NCBI GenBank assembly: GCA_934098505.1
Contig: CAKOOR010000004.1
Location: forward strand, 1-64,000
DNA length: 64,000 nucleotides
Source of the DNA: an uncultured Bacilli bacterium
GTDB lineage: Bacteria; Bacillota_I; Bacilli_A; RF39; UBA660
Reading direction: 5' to 3'
Shown: one piece after another, positions 53,933-62,555 of the stretch
Numbering within the stretch: position 1 is the stretch's first letter
How the letters are laid out: every line of letters starts with the position of its first letter
Program-made: the position numbers and the translations under genes
Notes under the pieces: generated by a model
The model's input: the letters and a program-made list of their open reading frames with translations, nothing else
Databases searched by the model: none
Told to the model about the DNA's origin: nothing

Positions 53933-54956
53933 AAATGCTACCCCAACTAATTTCGGGTTTCAATTTCAAATAAATGTCGCAATTTATTTTATGTTTAACT
54001 ATTTAAAGAATATAAAAAGTATTAGGGTTGAAGGCGAAAAGCAAGATGTTGAAATCACATTAACTAATGAAAATAAATATATGATTCAAGCTAAATCCAC
54101 TGCCACTAATCTTTATGACGATAAAAATAATAGCACAAAACTTAGAGAAGCTTTAGAAAGTTTAGCTGAGGCTGATAATAGAAATGTTGAGTATTTATTT
54201 TATGCTTCAAATTTAATTAATCCTTTAAACACTATAACTAATGAGTTTGATGGTAATCGTATAACGACGTTGAAATATAGTGAATTATCTCCGCAATCTC
54301 AAGAAAAAATTAATAACCAAATTGCCAATAATACAAGCAAGAATGAAGTATATTATATTAGTAAAGATAAATTAGTAATAGTAAAAATTCCATTTTTTGG
54401 CGACTTTCCTGAAGAAAGACACAAATTTATATATGAAGAAGCTAAGATTGCTTTAACAAAAATGGGTGAAAATCTTGCTAATAGACATAGGGATATAATA
54501 GATTATTGCGAAGGAAAATTTTTAAATAATAGTGCTACTAATCCTAAAATAGAAATAAGCAAAGAAGAATTTTGTAATTGGATAATCTTAATTGAAGTTG
54601 AAAATTCAAGTCTTCTAGAACAATATATAGATATAGGAATAAGTGAATTAGATTATGATGAAGCTTATAGAAAATATCAAAATTATATAGATAGAAAAGT
54701 ATCATCCTATGAAAATTATACTAAAGTTTTTTCTCTTTATAATAGAAAATCCAAAGTTAAAATGATGACCATAACAGATTTTGTTAAAGAAGAAAAGATT
54801 GCTTTATATAATATTTTTTTCAGTGAAAACATACAAACTGAAAGTGAAATAAATGAGAAAAATAAACTCGATATATATATTTCTCAAATGCTTAGTTACG
54901 TCATTTTAAAGAAAAATAGTATAATTAGTAGAATAGAAAAGGAAGCTGCTTTATGA
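53916..54956 (+). CDS. DUF4297/Cap4-like nuclease component
   Basis: This 346-residue protein resembles Cap4-type (DUF4297) dsDNA endonucleases. It opens with FGFQFQINVAIYFMF, followed by the restriction-like active site D44-x-E46 (QDVEITL) and Q58-A-K60 (YMIQAKS). The rest is a helical domain without recognised motifs. It overlaps the following SMC-like ATPase gene by four bases (ATGA), so the two products are made together. The pairing recalls Lamassu-type and ABC three-component systems, in which an SMC/ABC ATPase senses foreign DNA and unleashes a nuclease. A GGAGG box supports the ATG at 53916. Confidence 0.65.
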   Translation: MSMPNRNATPTNFGFQFQINVAIYFMFNYLKNIKSIRVEGEKQDVEITLTNENKYMIQAKSTATNLYDDKNNSTKLREALESLAEADNRNVEYLFYASNLINPLNTITNEFDGNRITTLKYSELSPQSQEKINNQIANNTSKNEVYYISKDKLVIVKIPFFGDFPEERHKFIYEEAKIALTKMGENLANRHRDIIDYCEGKFLNNSATNPKIEISKEEFCNWIILIEVENSSLLEQYIDIGISELDYDEAYRKYQNYIDRKVSSYENYTKVFSLYNRKSKVKMMTITDFVKEEKIALYNIFFSENIQTESEINEKNKLDIYISQMLSYVILKKNSIISRIEKEAAL

Positions 54957-56413
54957 AGATTTTAAGTTTAAAAGTAAAAGATAAAACCGATAAATCATAT
55001 ATTTACAAATTTGGTGATAAAAATATGATTTATAGTAAACAAAATTCTAAAGGTAAAACGACTCTTCTAAGATTTATATTATATGCTCTTGGATATCAAA
55101 TACCAGCAACAGAAGGAATAGGCGATTTTGAAAACTTTGAATTTGAATTGAAAGTTTTAAATTTAGAAAAGAAAATAGTTATTTATAGAAAAGCAAATAA
55201 CGTTCAAATAGATTGTGATAAGACCATAAACAGTTATGTTTTACCAGCACAAGAAAACGAATTGCATTCTCTTATCTTTAACATAGATAATATAACTGTT
55301 TTAAACAACTTATTAGCAGTTTATTATATTGATCAAGAAAAAGGCTGGACTTTATTAAATAGAGGTAAAATTATTGGTAATATTCGATTTAATATTGAAG
55401 AATTCATTGCCGGTATTTCTAATATTAATATAGATAGTTTAATTTTAGATAAGAAAGTAATAAATAACGAAATTAAAAAATATCGCTATTTCAAAAATGT
55501 ATTAGATATAAACTCTGAGTATGAAGATGAAGATAATGATTTACCTAACTATGAAACTCTTAATATGAATACGCTTATACAAGAGCAAAATGAATTAGAA
55601 GTAGAATTAAGATTTGTAAAGAATAAACGTAGAGAAGTTGAAGAAATAATAAAGACCAATAATGGCTTTTCAGATATGATAGAAAATTATGGCTTAATGA
55701 TTAGTCACAATGGAGAAATATTTCAATTAACCAAAAAAGAATTAGTAGGATTTGATAAACACCAAAGCATTCTAAAACTTAAGTTAAATGATTATAAAAT
55801 AGAAGAAGAAAAAATAAAAAAACAATTAGAAAAAGTGATATTAAATATCAATCAAAAAAATTCATTATTTGCAACACAAGATATATTAGAAGAAATGCAA
55901 AAATATATTGAAAAATTAGGTATTGCTGATATTAATCAATTAGATAAAATATTAAAGCAACTAAATAATAAAAGAAATTCAATTAACAATCAAATAAAGG
56001 AGAAATTAACTTTTAACAATCAACAACTTTATAATTTTTATGAAACAATTAATAAATATGCTAAGGAGTTGGGAATTGAAGAATATATTAAAAATAATGA
56101 ACCACGTTTTGTCTTAACCAATAAATTAAAGGGATTAAGTGGTAGAGTGCTTGCTCAGATGTCGTATGTATTTAAATTGTCTTATATCAAAGCCGTTGAG
56201 GATAAATTTAATATCATTCTTCCTATAATTATCGATTCACCGCGTACTAGTGAATTATCAGAAGAATCAACGGAAGCGATGATGAAGATTTTAAAGAGGG
56301 ATTTTTCTCATCATCAAATAATAGTGGCATCGATTTATAAATGTAAAGCTATAAATTTTGATATTATAAATCTTGATAATGGTTTAATGTCCAATGACTT
56401 TAAAATTGAATAG
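54953..56413 (+). CDS. SMC/Rad50-like ABC ATPase component
   Basis: This 486-residue protein has a split ABC ATPase with a central coiled coil. The N-terminal Walker A is SKQNSKGKTT (K35, T36). The coiled-coil segment runs from about 205 to 370, rich in Glu, Lys and Asn. The C-terminal signature-like LSGRVLAQMS is at about 395-404 and Walker B ILPIIIDSPR (D428) follows, with a terminal HHQIIVAS strand. It is shorter than canonical SMC proteins and close in design to the ATPases of compact defence systems. It is translationally coupled to the nuclease-like gene upstream and ends at a bidirectional terminator. Confidence 0.78.
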   Translation: MKILSLKVKDKTDKSYIYKFGDKNMIYSKQNSKGKTTLLRFILYALGYQIPATEGIGDFENFEFELKVLNLEKKIVIYRKANNVQIDCDKTINSYVLPAQENELHSLIFNIDNITVLNNLLAVYYIDQEKGWTLLNRGKIIGNIRFNIEEFIAGISNINIDSLILDKKVINNEIKKYRYFKNVLDINSEYEDEDNDLPNYETLNMNTLIQEQNELEVELRFVKNKRREVEEIIKTNNGFSDMIENYGLMISHNGEIFQLTKKELVGFDKHQSILKLKLNDYKIEEEKIKKQLEKVILNINQKNSLFATQDILEEMQKYIEKLGIADINQLDKILKQLNNKRNSINNQIKEKLTFNNQQLYNFYETINKYAKELGIEEYIKNNEPRFVLTNKLKGLSGRVLAQMSYVFKLSYIKAVEDKFNIILPIIIDSPRTSELSEESTEAMMKILKRDFSHHQIIVASIYKCKAINFDIINLDNGLMSNDFKIE

Positions 56414-56426
56414 AAAAAATATTACA

Positions 56427-56469
56427 AAAAAATAACGCTTCAGTCTGATACGACTTTGCGTTATTTTTT
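56427..56469. terminator. Bidirectional terminator
   Basis: AAAAAATAACGC and GCGTTATTTTTT form a perfect 12 bp stem with A/T runs on both sides, between the convergent ATPase and sugar transferase genes. Confidence 0.9.
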
Positions 56470-57150
56470 CTATTTTGCACCAGTTTTGAATACTACGGCT
56501 TTAATAGTTCTAAACACACACTTAATATCCAGAAGAATACTGCAATGCTTTACATAGTAATATTCAAGTTCTAATCTCTTTTCATAAGTAGTAGCAGATC
56601 TACCATTAGCAGCCCACCAACCAGTAATACCAGGTTTAACAGCCTCATAAATCTCATGATTACCATTATGAGCATCAAGCTCACCTTCAACTAAAGGACG
56701 AGGTCCAATTAAGCTTAAATCACCTTTTAAAACATTAATAAACTGTGGTACTTCATCTAATGAAGTTTTTCTAAGAATTTTACCCATTTTCGTAATTCTA
56801 GGATCATTTTCAAACTTTTGATTTTCATCCCATTCTTTTTTATACTTAGGATCTTTTAATAATTCTTTTAATACTTCATCAGCATTAACTACCATACTTC
56901 TAAATTTATAAATATATATAAATTTACCATTTTTACCAATTCTTTTTTGTTTATAAAATATAGTCTTAGTATCACCACTTAATAAGTAAGATATCTTTAC
57001 TATAAGTGCTATAGGTAATAAGAATACGCATCCTATTAAAGAACAAATTATATCAAATAATCTTTTAATTATAAAATATAATGTCTTTCTGATAGAAAAA
57101 GAACTAGTGCTTTCTAATGTTGCTTCACTATTCATAATAACACTTCCCAA
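56470..57150 (-). CDS. Undecaprenyl-phosphate sugar-1-phosphate transferase
   Basis: This 226-residue initiating enzyme of exopolysaccharide synthesis transfers a sugar-1-phosphate to the lipid carrier at the membrane. It is the short WcaJ/CpsE C-terminal form. A membrane-associated helix lies at about 30-55 after KRLFDIICS. The catalytic core has IYKFRSM, RKTSLDEVPQFINVLKGD and LIGPRPLVEGE, followed by KPGITGWWAANGRS. It is on the opposite strand to the main polysaccharide cluster that starts at 58347 but clearly belongs to the same pathway. No large N-terminal domain is present. Confidence 0.93.
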   Translation of the reverse strand: MGSVIMNSEATLESTSSFSIRKTLYFIIKRLFDIICSLIGCVFLLPIALIVKISYLLSGDTKTIFYKQKRIGKNGKFIYIYKFRSMVVNADEVLKELLKDPKYKKEWDENQKFENDPRITKMGKILRKTSLDEVPQFINVLKGDLSLIGPRPLVEGELDAHNGNHEIYEAVKPGITGWWAANGRSATTYEKRLELEYYYVKHCSILLDIKCVFRTIKAVVFKTGAK

Positions 57151-57236
57151 ACTACAACTAATTAACTTAAAGCAAAGTTATTGTATCATATAAATTAATA
57201 TTGTGGTATAGGTTTTTTATGGAAAATAAAAAATTT

Positions 57237-57265
57237 TTGACTTGAAATGCAGTTAATACTATAAT
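57237..57265 (+). promoter_or_regulatory. Strong sigma-A promoter
   Basis: TTGACT (57237-57242), 17 bp, then perfect TATAAT (57260-57265), 55 bases upstream of the DUF4365 gene. Confidence 0.82.
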
Positions 57266-57319
57266 AGTAGCAGTTTTTGTGGGGTTATTGTAAATAAAAT
57301 ATGGAATTATGGAGGATTT

Positions 57320-57787
57320 ATGGAAAAAAATGGTAAAGCAAAAAGTGATAGTCATAATATTTCTAGAAGAGGAGTTAATCAATTTAAATTAATTGTTGAT
57401 GAGAATGATGATACAATATTTAGAACTTTATCTGATACTGACTATGGAATAGATGGCATTATAGAATTTTTTCAAAATGAAAATCCAACTGGTAAAATTT
57501 GTTATGTACAGATAAAGACAACAAGTAAAAAAATCGAAAAATTAAAAACTAAAAATGGAGTTTCTTGTCCAGGTATATCTGAATCAAATACTTACTATTG
57601 TAAACAGAATATTATACCTGTTATATTAATATACAATTCTTTGGAAGATAAAGGTTCTTTTTATTATCTTAGGTTAAATAGTAATATATTTCCAAATTCA
57701 ACAATATATATTTCAAGTGATAATTATAGTAGGAATATTTTACCTATAATAGACATAATTGAAAAACATTATAGTAAGTTTAAGTGA
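57320..57787 (+). CDS. DUF4365-domain protein
   Basis: This 155-residue protein matches the DUF4365 pattern. NISRRGVNQFKLIVDEN is followed by DTDYGIDGIIEF and YVQIKTTSK, a PD-(D/E)xK-like arrangement of D, E and Q-x-K. An aromatic strand FYYLRLNSN comes after. DUF4365 domains occur in predicted nucleases of mobile elements and defence loci. Here it stands alone, without a partner NTPase, between the sugar transferase and a tRNA remnant. GGAGG precedes the ATG. Confidence 0.72.
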   Translation: MEKNGKAKSDSHNISRRGVNQFKLIVDENDDTIFRTLSDTDYGIDGIIEFFQNENPTGKICYVQIKTTSKKIEKLKTKNGVSCPGISESNTYYCKQNIIPVILIYNSLEDKGSFYYLRLNSNIFPNSTIYISSDNYSRNILPIIDIIEKHYSKFK

Positions 57788-57820
57788 TTTAAGATAAAAG
57801 GTTATTATTTCTGTGTAAAT

Positions 57821-57873
57821 TAGTTATGAGTGTGATACAATTTAGTTATGAGTGTGATACAATATAGTTACAC
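57821..57873 (+). repeat. 22 bp tandem repeats
   Basis: TAGTTATGAGTGTGATACAA occurs at 57821 and 57843 (22 bp period), with a partial third copy TAGTTACAC at 57865. The AGTGTGATA core is shared with the repeats at 49238-49313. Apart from these repeats, the truncated gene, the tRNA remnant and the terminator, the 559-base gap shows nothing recognised. Confidence 0.75.
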
Positions 57874-58037
57874 ATTTAATATGTGTTATAAGTTTGCTAT
57901 TAACTATTAAAGTACCGTTACCTCTACTTAAATATTAATTTCCTAATGCAGAATTCTTAATAGATTTTATAATATTTGTTATTGAAATACTGTTATTAAT
58001 ACTAGAAATTTTAGACATGAGAAAGGAGATTGTTAAT

Positions 58038-58100
58038 ATGAAAGAAGAGTTTGATTTAAAAAAGGCAATTGTTGGTGGAAGTTTTGACGGTACCATGTAG
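58038..58100 (+). pseudogene. Truncated gene start (20 codons)
   Basis: An excellent GAAAGGAGA box leads to an ATG and 20 codons including KKAIVGGSFDGTM before TAG. This looks like the intact beginning of a protein gene cut off by recombination with the tRNA remnant. A free-standing short peptide is the alternative. The parent family is not recognised. Confidence 0.4.
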
Positions 58101-58106
58101 TTATAG

Positions 58107-58145
58107 AATTGCCTTTAGAAGGTTCGAATCCTTCTTCCGCCACCA
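58107..58145 (+). tRNA. tRNA 3'-end remnant with encoded CCA
   Basis: A perfect T-arm, GAAGG-TTCGAAT-CCTTC, is followed by the acceptor half TTCCGCC and ACCA. No D arm or anticodon arm can be folded upstream, so this is not an intact tRNA. It is followed by a strong terminator, as a former tRNA gene would be. It probably marks an integration or recombination junction (att-like). Confidence 0.65.
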
Positions 58146-58161
58146 TTTTGATTATTTAAGT

Positions 58162-58232
58162 AAACATTTCTTATAGAAACTATTTACTATATGTGGTAAT
58201 ATAGTAATGGTTATAAGAAATGTTTCTTTTTT
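58162..58232 (+). terminator. Long two-part terminator
   Basis: An outer 14 bp stem of AAACATTTCTTATA and TATAAGAAATGTTT and an inner 9 bp stem of TTACTATAT and ATATAGTAA are followed by a T-run. Confidence 0.85.
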
Positions 58233-58346
58233 TAACTAATTATTTATTTTTACTTTGACTTTAAATAAATTATTAGTATAATATTAAAAGATTTAATTTA
58301 TTAAGTTTATTGATTTATATGTTATGTAGTAAAGGAAGTAGATGTA

Positions 58347-59192
58347 ATGAAAAAAATAGATATTATTTGTCCTCTTTATAATGCGGAAGAATATATAGAG
58401 GGATTACACAAGTCGTTTTTAATGCAGAAAAAAGTGAAAATAAATAAAATAAGATATGTTTTAACTGAAAGTAAGGATATGACAGAGAAATATCTGATTG
58501 ATAATGGTATATGGTACAGAAAAATAAAAAAGTCAGAATTTTCTCATAGTTTAAGCAGAGAAAAAGAAGCTTTGGAGAGTGACTCAGATATTCTTGTTTT
58601 TGTTACTCAAGATGTTGTTATAGATGATGAACTTTGGTTATACAATTTGGTTAAAGATATTGGTGATAATGGCATTGTTGCTGCTTATTCAAGACAACTT
58701 ACAAAGTATAATAATATTGAAAAGTATACTAGGGAATCAAATTATCCTGCGGTTTCTAAAGTTGTGTCAAAAGATGATATACCGAAATTAGGGTTAAAAG
58801 CGTTCTTTTTTTCTGATGCAAGTTCAGCCATTGATGCTAAAATTTTCAAAAAATTAAATGGTTATGATGGCAAGGTGCTTCCAACAAACGAGGATATGTA
58901 TATTGCCTATAAAATTATAAATAACGGATATAAGATAAAGTATTGCGCAGAATCCGTTGTTCACCATTCTCATAATTTTACTTTAAAGGAAGTTTATAAA
59001 AGATATAAATTAACTGGTGAATTTTTTAAACAGAACAGTTATTTGGATAATTATGGTACTAATAAATCTGGTGGCGGTCTTGCTAAGTATATATTTAAGA
59101 AAGCTTTGCAAGAAAAGAATTTTAAAGTTCTTTTAAGATTTTTACCTGATATGAGTGTTAGATTTATTGGAATGAAAGTAGGAAAAATGTAA
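58347..59192 (+). CDS. GT2 glycosyltransferase (rhamnosyltransferase-like)
   Basis: This 281-residue GT-A fold enzyme is the first gene of the exopolysaccharide operon. The N-terminal DIICPLYNAEEYIEGL strand binds nucleotide sugar. FVTQDVVIDDE supplies the DxD-like metal site. DASSAIDAKIFKKLNGYDG and NEDMYIAYKI supply the acceptor-side ED motif. The HHSHNFTLKEVYKR tail is typical of rhamnosyltransferase-type GT2 proteins. It overlaps the following gene by one base (TAATG). The transferred sugar is not certain. Confidence 0.85.
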   Translation: MKKIDIICPLYNAEEYIEGLHKSFLMQKKVKINKIRYVLTESKDMTEKYLIDNGIWYRKIKKSEFSHSLSREKEALESDSDILVFVTQDVVIDDELWLYNLVKDIGDNGIVAAYSRQLTKYNNIEKYTRESNYPAVSKVVSKDDIPKLGLKAFFFSDASSAIDAKIFKKLNGYDGKVLPTNEDMYIAYKIINNGYKIKYCAESVVHHSHNFTLKEVYKRYKLTGEFFKQNSYLDNYGTNKSGGGLAKYIFKKALQEKNFKVLLRFLPDMSVRFIGMKVGKM

Positions 59193-60307
59193 TGAATAAA
59201 ATAAAAATATGTTATATAACTAATTCTTTTAAAAATTGTGGTCCTTGCAATGTTTTGATGAGTATGATTACGGGGATAGATAAGAAAAAGTATGATGTTT
59301 CTTTATTGACTTTACTTGATGATAATGATTCGAATTATGTCTTGAAGATAAAAAAATTTGGAATAAACGTAATTGAGTTTAAGTATAAAAAATCATTTAA
59401 AACAATGTTCAAAAAACTTGAAATAGTTAATCGAATAAATAATTATAATTTCGATATAATTCATGTTCATGGTCATATAACCGCGATATTGACAGATAAT
59501 GTTAAGGCAAAAAAAATCATCACTGTTCATAACAAATTGTATGAAGATTTTAAAGGATTATATGGTCCAATAAAAGGATATATTATAAATATGATGTATA
59601 TAAATGCAATGAAAAAATTTGATAGGGTTATTTCTTGCTCTAAAACTTCCTATAATGTTTGTAGCAAATATTTAAAAAATGTATCCTTTATACATAATGG
59701 AATGTGGTTTGAAAAAAAAGAAAAAAATTATAAAATTGAAATAAGAAAAAAAATAAGAAAAAAATTTGATATTCCTGATGATTCAATCGTGTATGTTTTT
59801 GCAGGCCGCTATAATAATGCAAAAAATGTACAGACAATGCTTAAATATTTTCAAAATAGTTTAAAAGAAAACGAATATTTGATATCGCTTGGCGATGGCC
59901 CTATTTTTGAAGAATGTAAAGTATATAGTTCAAAAAAAATAATGCAACCTGGTTTTGTTGACAATGTTACTGATTATCTTATGGCTGGCGACATATATGT
60001 TTCATTTTCATACACTGAAGGTTTTCCTGTATCTATTATTGAGGCATTATATTGTGGAATGACTTTATTGTTGTCAAATATAGATTCACATATAGAAATA
60101 ATGAAAATTGATAAAAGCTTTAATATAGGAAGTATATTTAAAAATGATGATTTTGAATCATTTAAAATGAAAAAGGATGATGTAAATAAAATTTTGAAAA
60201 ATGATTCCATTGCTTTTCAACAAAAATATTTATCTGATACTGTTATGATGAAAGAATATGAAAATGAATATTCTTGTATTCTTAAAAGTAAGGGCATGGG
60301 TAATTAA
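59192..60307 (+). CDS. GT4-type glycosyltransferase
   Basis: This 371-residue GT-B fold transferase has an N-terminal YITNSFKNCGPCNVLMSM segment and an acceptor-domain HVHGHITAIL. The donor domain has VFAGRYNNAKNVQTML, then ISLGDGP and the family Glu motif SYTEGFPVSIIEALYCG. It is translationally coupled to the gene upstream. It acts on the lipid-linked polysaccharide repeat in the cytoplasm. The donor sugar is unknown. Confidence 0.9.
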   Translation: MNKIKICYITNSFKNCGPCNVLMSMITGIDKKKYDVSLLTLLDDNDSNYVLKIKKFGINVIEFKYKKSFKTMFKKLEIVNRINNYNFDIIHVHGHITAILTDNVKAKKIITVHNKLYEDFKGLYGPIKGYIINMMYINAMKKFDRVISCSKTSYNVCSKYLKNVSFIHNGMWFEKKEKNYKIEIRKKIRKKFDIPDDSIVYVFAGRYNNAKNVQTMLKYFQNSLKENEYLISLGDGPIFEECKVYSSKKIMQPGFVDNVTDYLMAGDIYVSFSYTEGFPVSIIEALYCGMTLLLSNIDSHIEIMKIDKSFNIGSIFKNDDFESFKMKKDDVNKILKNDSIAFQQKYLSDTVMMKEYENEYSCILKSKGMGN

Positions 60308-60308
60308 A

Positions 60309-61469
60309 ATGCCATTAATAATGTTTATTTTAACTTTTATTTTTCCAATTCTTTCAATTCCATTAAACTTTGTATTAACTATAATAAGCAAGAAGGATAA
60401 AAAGTATTTTATGATGAATAATGCAGTAGCTTTGGCCTTTTTTGCTTATAATTGGATACCTCCTAAAAATTATGATTTGTATGTTTGGCAGTTAAATTGT
60501 AGCATGTTAGCCAAACTGCCGTTTATAAGCGTAATAAAATATATTTTGACAAACGGAGAGCCATTAAATAATTTAATAAAGTATGTAATTGGATTGACTG
60601 GAAATTTTGGCTTATTACAATTTGCAATAATTTTAATATCGTATTTAATTATAAATAAAATTTTATTAAAGTATGAAGAAAAGTTTAACTTATCCAAATT
60701 TTCATTTTCTTTGATTTATTTATTTACTTTTTTAATATTAATGTACGTCAATTTTATTAGTGGCCTCTTTTTCAATTTTGCTGCAATAATATTTACTTTA
60801 GGGGTTATTGAGTTTTATGATAATAAGTATAAGACAGGCATTTTTCTGATTGTGATTTCTGCTTTGTTACATTCAGGAATGTTTTTTCCAATATGCATAT
60901 TTTTGATTTTGATATTGAATAAAAGTAAAGTATCGTTAAAGTCAATTATAATAGCAATAATATTTGGTTTATCGTTGAGCTATATAATTCCATTTTTACT
61001 TTCAAATATTAACATATCTATTTTTAGTGAATTGTCTGTTATGTATAAAGGTTATTTTTTACAAAATACGTATAACTCATTAAATTCAGGAATAACATAT
61101 TTTTTAAATCTGTTAAAGTTGTTACCTTTAGTGTTTATTTTAATGTTTGCTAAAAATAAATATTCTAATAGTGAGGCTCTAGGAATATTAATTTTTGTGT
61201 CGTCGTTTTTAGTTTCTATCAAATCACCAATATTTACGAGGTATTTTTATATGAGCTGTTTGATGGTTTTGCCAAAATATGGAACTTATATTGATGATAA
61301 AACAGAGAAAAATAGAAGAAAGTCTTTGAATAAATGCTTTTTTATAATGTTATTGATACTAATTTGTTTAATTTCTGGGATGTACCAAATTAAATTATTG
61401 CTTAATATAGATTTTATTTCTATAATAAAAAATACAATTTTACGTCCATTGATTTATATTTTGATGTAA
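60309..61469 (+). CDS. EpsG/Wzy-like polysaccharide polymerase
   Basis: This protein of about 386 residues has around ten hydrophobic segments across its length, as in EpsG-type polymerases that join lipid-linked repeats outside the membrane. The motif ALLHSGMFFPICIF resembles the conserved His-Ser segment of the family (LHSSM). The start is placed at ATG 60309, directly after the upstream stop; the longer frame from 60258 would lie inside the glycosyltransferase gene. Its place among glycosyltransferases and a flippase supports the role. Confidence 0.82.
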   Translation: MPLIMFILTFIFPILSIPLNFVLTIISKKDKKYFMMNNAVALAFFAYNWIPPKNYDLYVWQLNCSMLAKLPFISVIKYILTNGEPLNNLIKYVIGLTGNFGLLQFAIILISYLIINKILLKYEEKFNLSKFSFSLIYLFTFLILMYVNFISGLFFNFAAIIFTLGVIEFYDNKYKTGIFLIVISALLHSGMFFPICIFLILILNKSKVSLKSIIIAIIFGLSLSYIIPFLLSNINISIFSELSVMYKGYFLQNTYNSLNSGITYFLNLLKLLPLVFILMFAKNKYSNSEALGILIFVSSFLVSIKSPIFTRYFYMSCLMVLPKYGTYIDDKTEKNRRKSLNKCFFIMLLILICLISGMYQIKLLLNIDFISIIKNTILRPLIYILM

Positions 61470-61541
61470 ATTTTAATTAAAATAGAAAGGAATTAATTAG
61501 CCCTTTATGGTTATCTAATTGGCTAATTATATTGTTGAAAA

Positions 61542-62516
61542 ATGAAAAAAAATTTATTTTCTATAATTTTACCTGTTTATAATGCAGAAAAATATGTTGC
61601 AAATGCTATTAATTCAGTTATAAATCAAAATTATAAAAATTGGGAACTGATAATTGTTGACGATGGTTCAAATGATAATAGTTACGAAATAATAAAAGAA
61701 TTTTTGAACGATAATAGGATTAATTATATTTATGAAAAAAATTCTGGAGTATCTTTTGCTAGAAACAATGCTTTAAAGCATGCTAATGGAGATTATGTTT
61801 TATTTATAGATTCAGATGATTATTTTTCAGTGAATTTATTGAGTGATATGAATAAATTGTTGTCTGAAAAAAATGTCGATGTTGTAAAATTCGGATATTT
61901 TACCGAAAGAGGAATAATAAGAAAAAAATATAGATTTTCGTCTACTGTAAATCAGATACTTGAAGGTGAAGGTCTGAAAAGAGAAGTGAAAAACAATATA
62001 CTTTCTTCTTATGATTTTAATTGTGTTTGGAATTCCGTAATAAAGAATGACATTGCTAAGTCCATTCAATTTGATAAAAAAATTATTAATGCTGAAGATT
62101 TATTATACTTTTATAAAGTCCTAAAAAAATCAAAATCAATTTTTATTACAGACGAACCTTACTATCATTACATTTATAATTTCGATAGTGTTTCTCATAC
62201 AAAAAATATTAAAAAAAACATAAAAAAATTTAGTGATTTAATATATGTTTACTCAATCATCGATGATGATATTGGTAGTTTGTATCAGTGTAAAAATAGA
62301 ATAATACAAAATTTAGAGGAATTAATGTTGTCAATTATTGATTATTCAGGATGTTATGATGAGTTAATTAAGCTGTTAGATGATAATGGATTTTTTGATA
62401 TTTGGCATAATAATAGTAAATATTTTTTTGACATAAATCTTCATGATATATATAAACATGCTAGATTTAAAAAAATAATTCAAAAAATAAAATCAAAGAT
62501 TTTAAAAAAAATATAA
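61542..62516 (+). CDS. GT2-family glycosyltransferase
   Basis: This 324-residue GT-A enzyme has the classic signatures FSIILPVYNAEKYVANAI, WELIIVDDGSNDNS, GVSFARNNAL and the metal-binding YVLFIDSDDYFS. The C-terminal part has INAEDLLYFYKV. It resembles CpsJ/WcaA-type transferases. It lies 72 bases after the polymerase gene. The ribosome binding site is weak, and the small gap contains a short hairpin-like TTAGCC repeat (ATTAGCC and GGCTAAT). Confidence 0.9.
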   Translation: MKKNLFSIILPVYNAEKYVANAINSVINQNYKNWELIIVDDGSNDNSYEIIKEFLNDNRINYIYEKNSGVSFARNNALKHANGDYVLFIDSDDYFSVNLLSDMNKLLSEKNVDVVKFGYFTERGIIRKKYRFSSTVNQILEGEGLKREVKNNILSSYDFNCVWNSVIKNDIAKSIQFDKKIINAEDLLYFYKVLKKSKSIFITDEPYYHYIYNFDSVSHTKNIKKNIKKFSDLIYVYSIIDDDIGSLYQCKNRIIQNLEELMLSIIDYSGCYDELIKLLDDNGFFDIWHNNSKYFFDINLHDIYKHARFKKIIQKIKSKILKKI

Positions 62517-62555
62517 TCATATTTAAGTATAAAAAATTATTAGTGAGGAAAACAT

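Noticed and set aside
57787..58020. Mobile element ends around the 22 bp repeats
   Set aside because: No transposase, no matching inverted ends and no target duplication were found.
58074..58145. A complete 72-base tRNA, since GGTGGAA can pair with TTCCGCC
   Set aside because: No D stem or anticodon stem can be formed between the acceptor halves, and the GGTGGAA belongs to an in-frame coding start with its own ribosome binding site.
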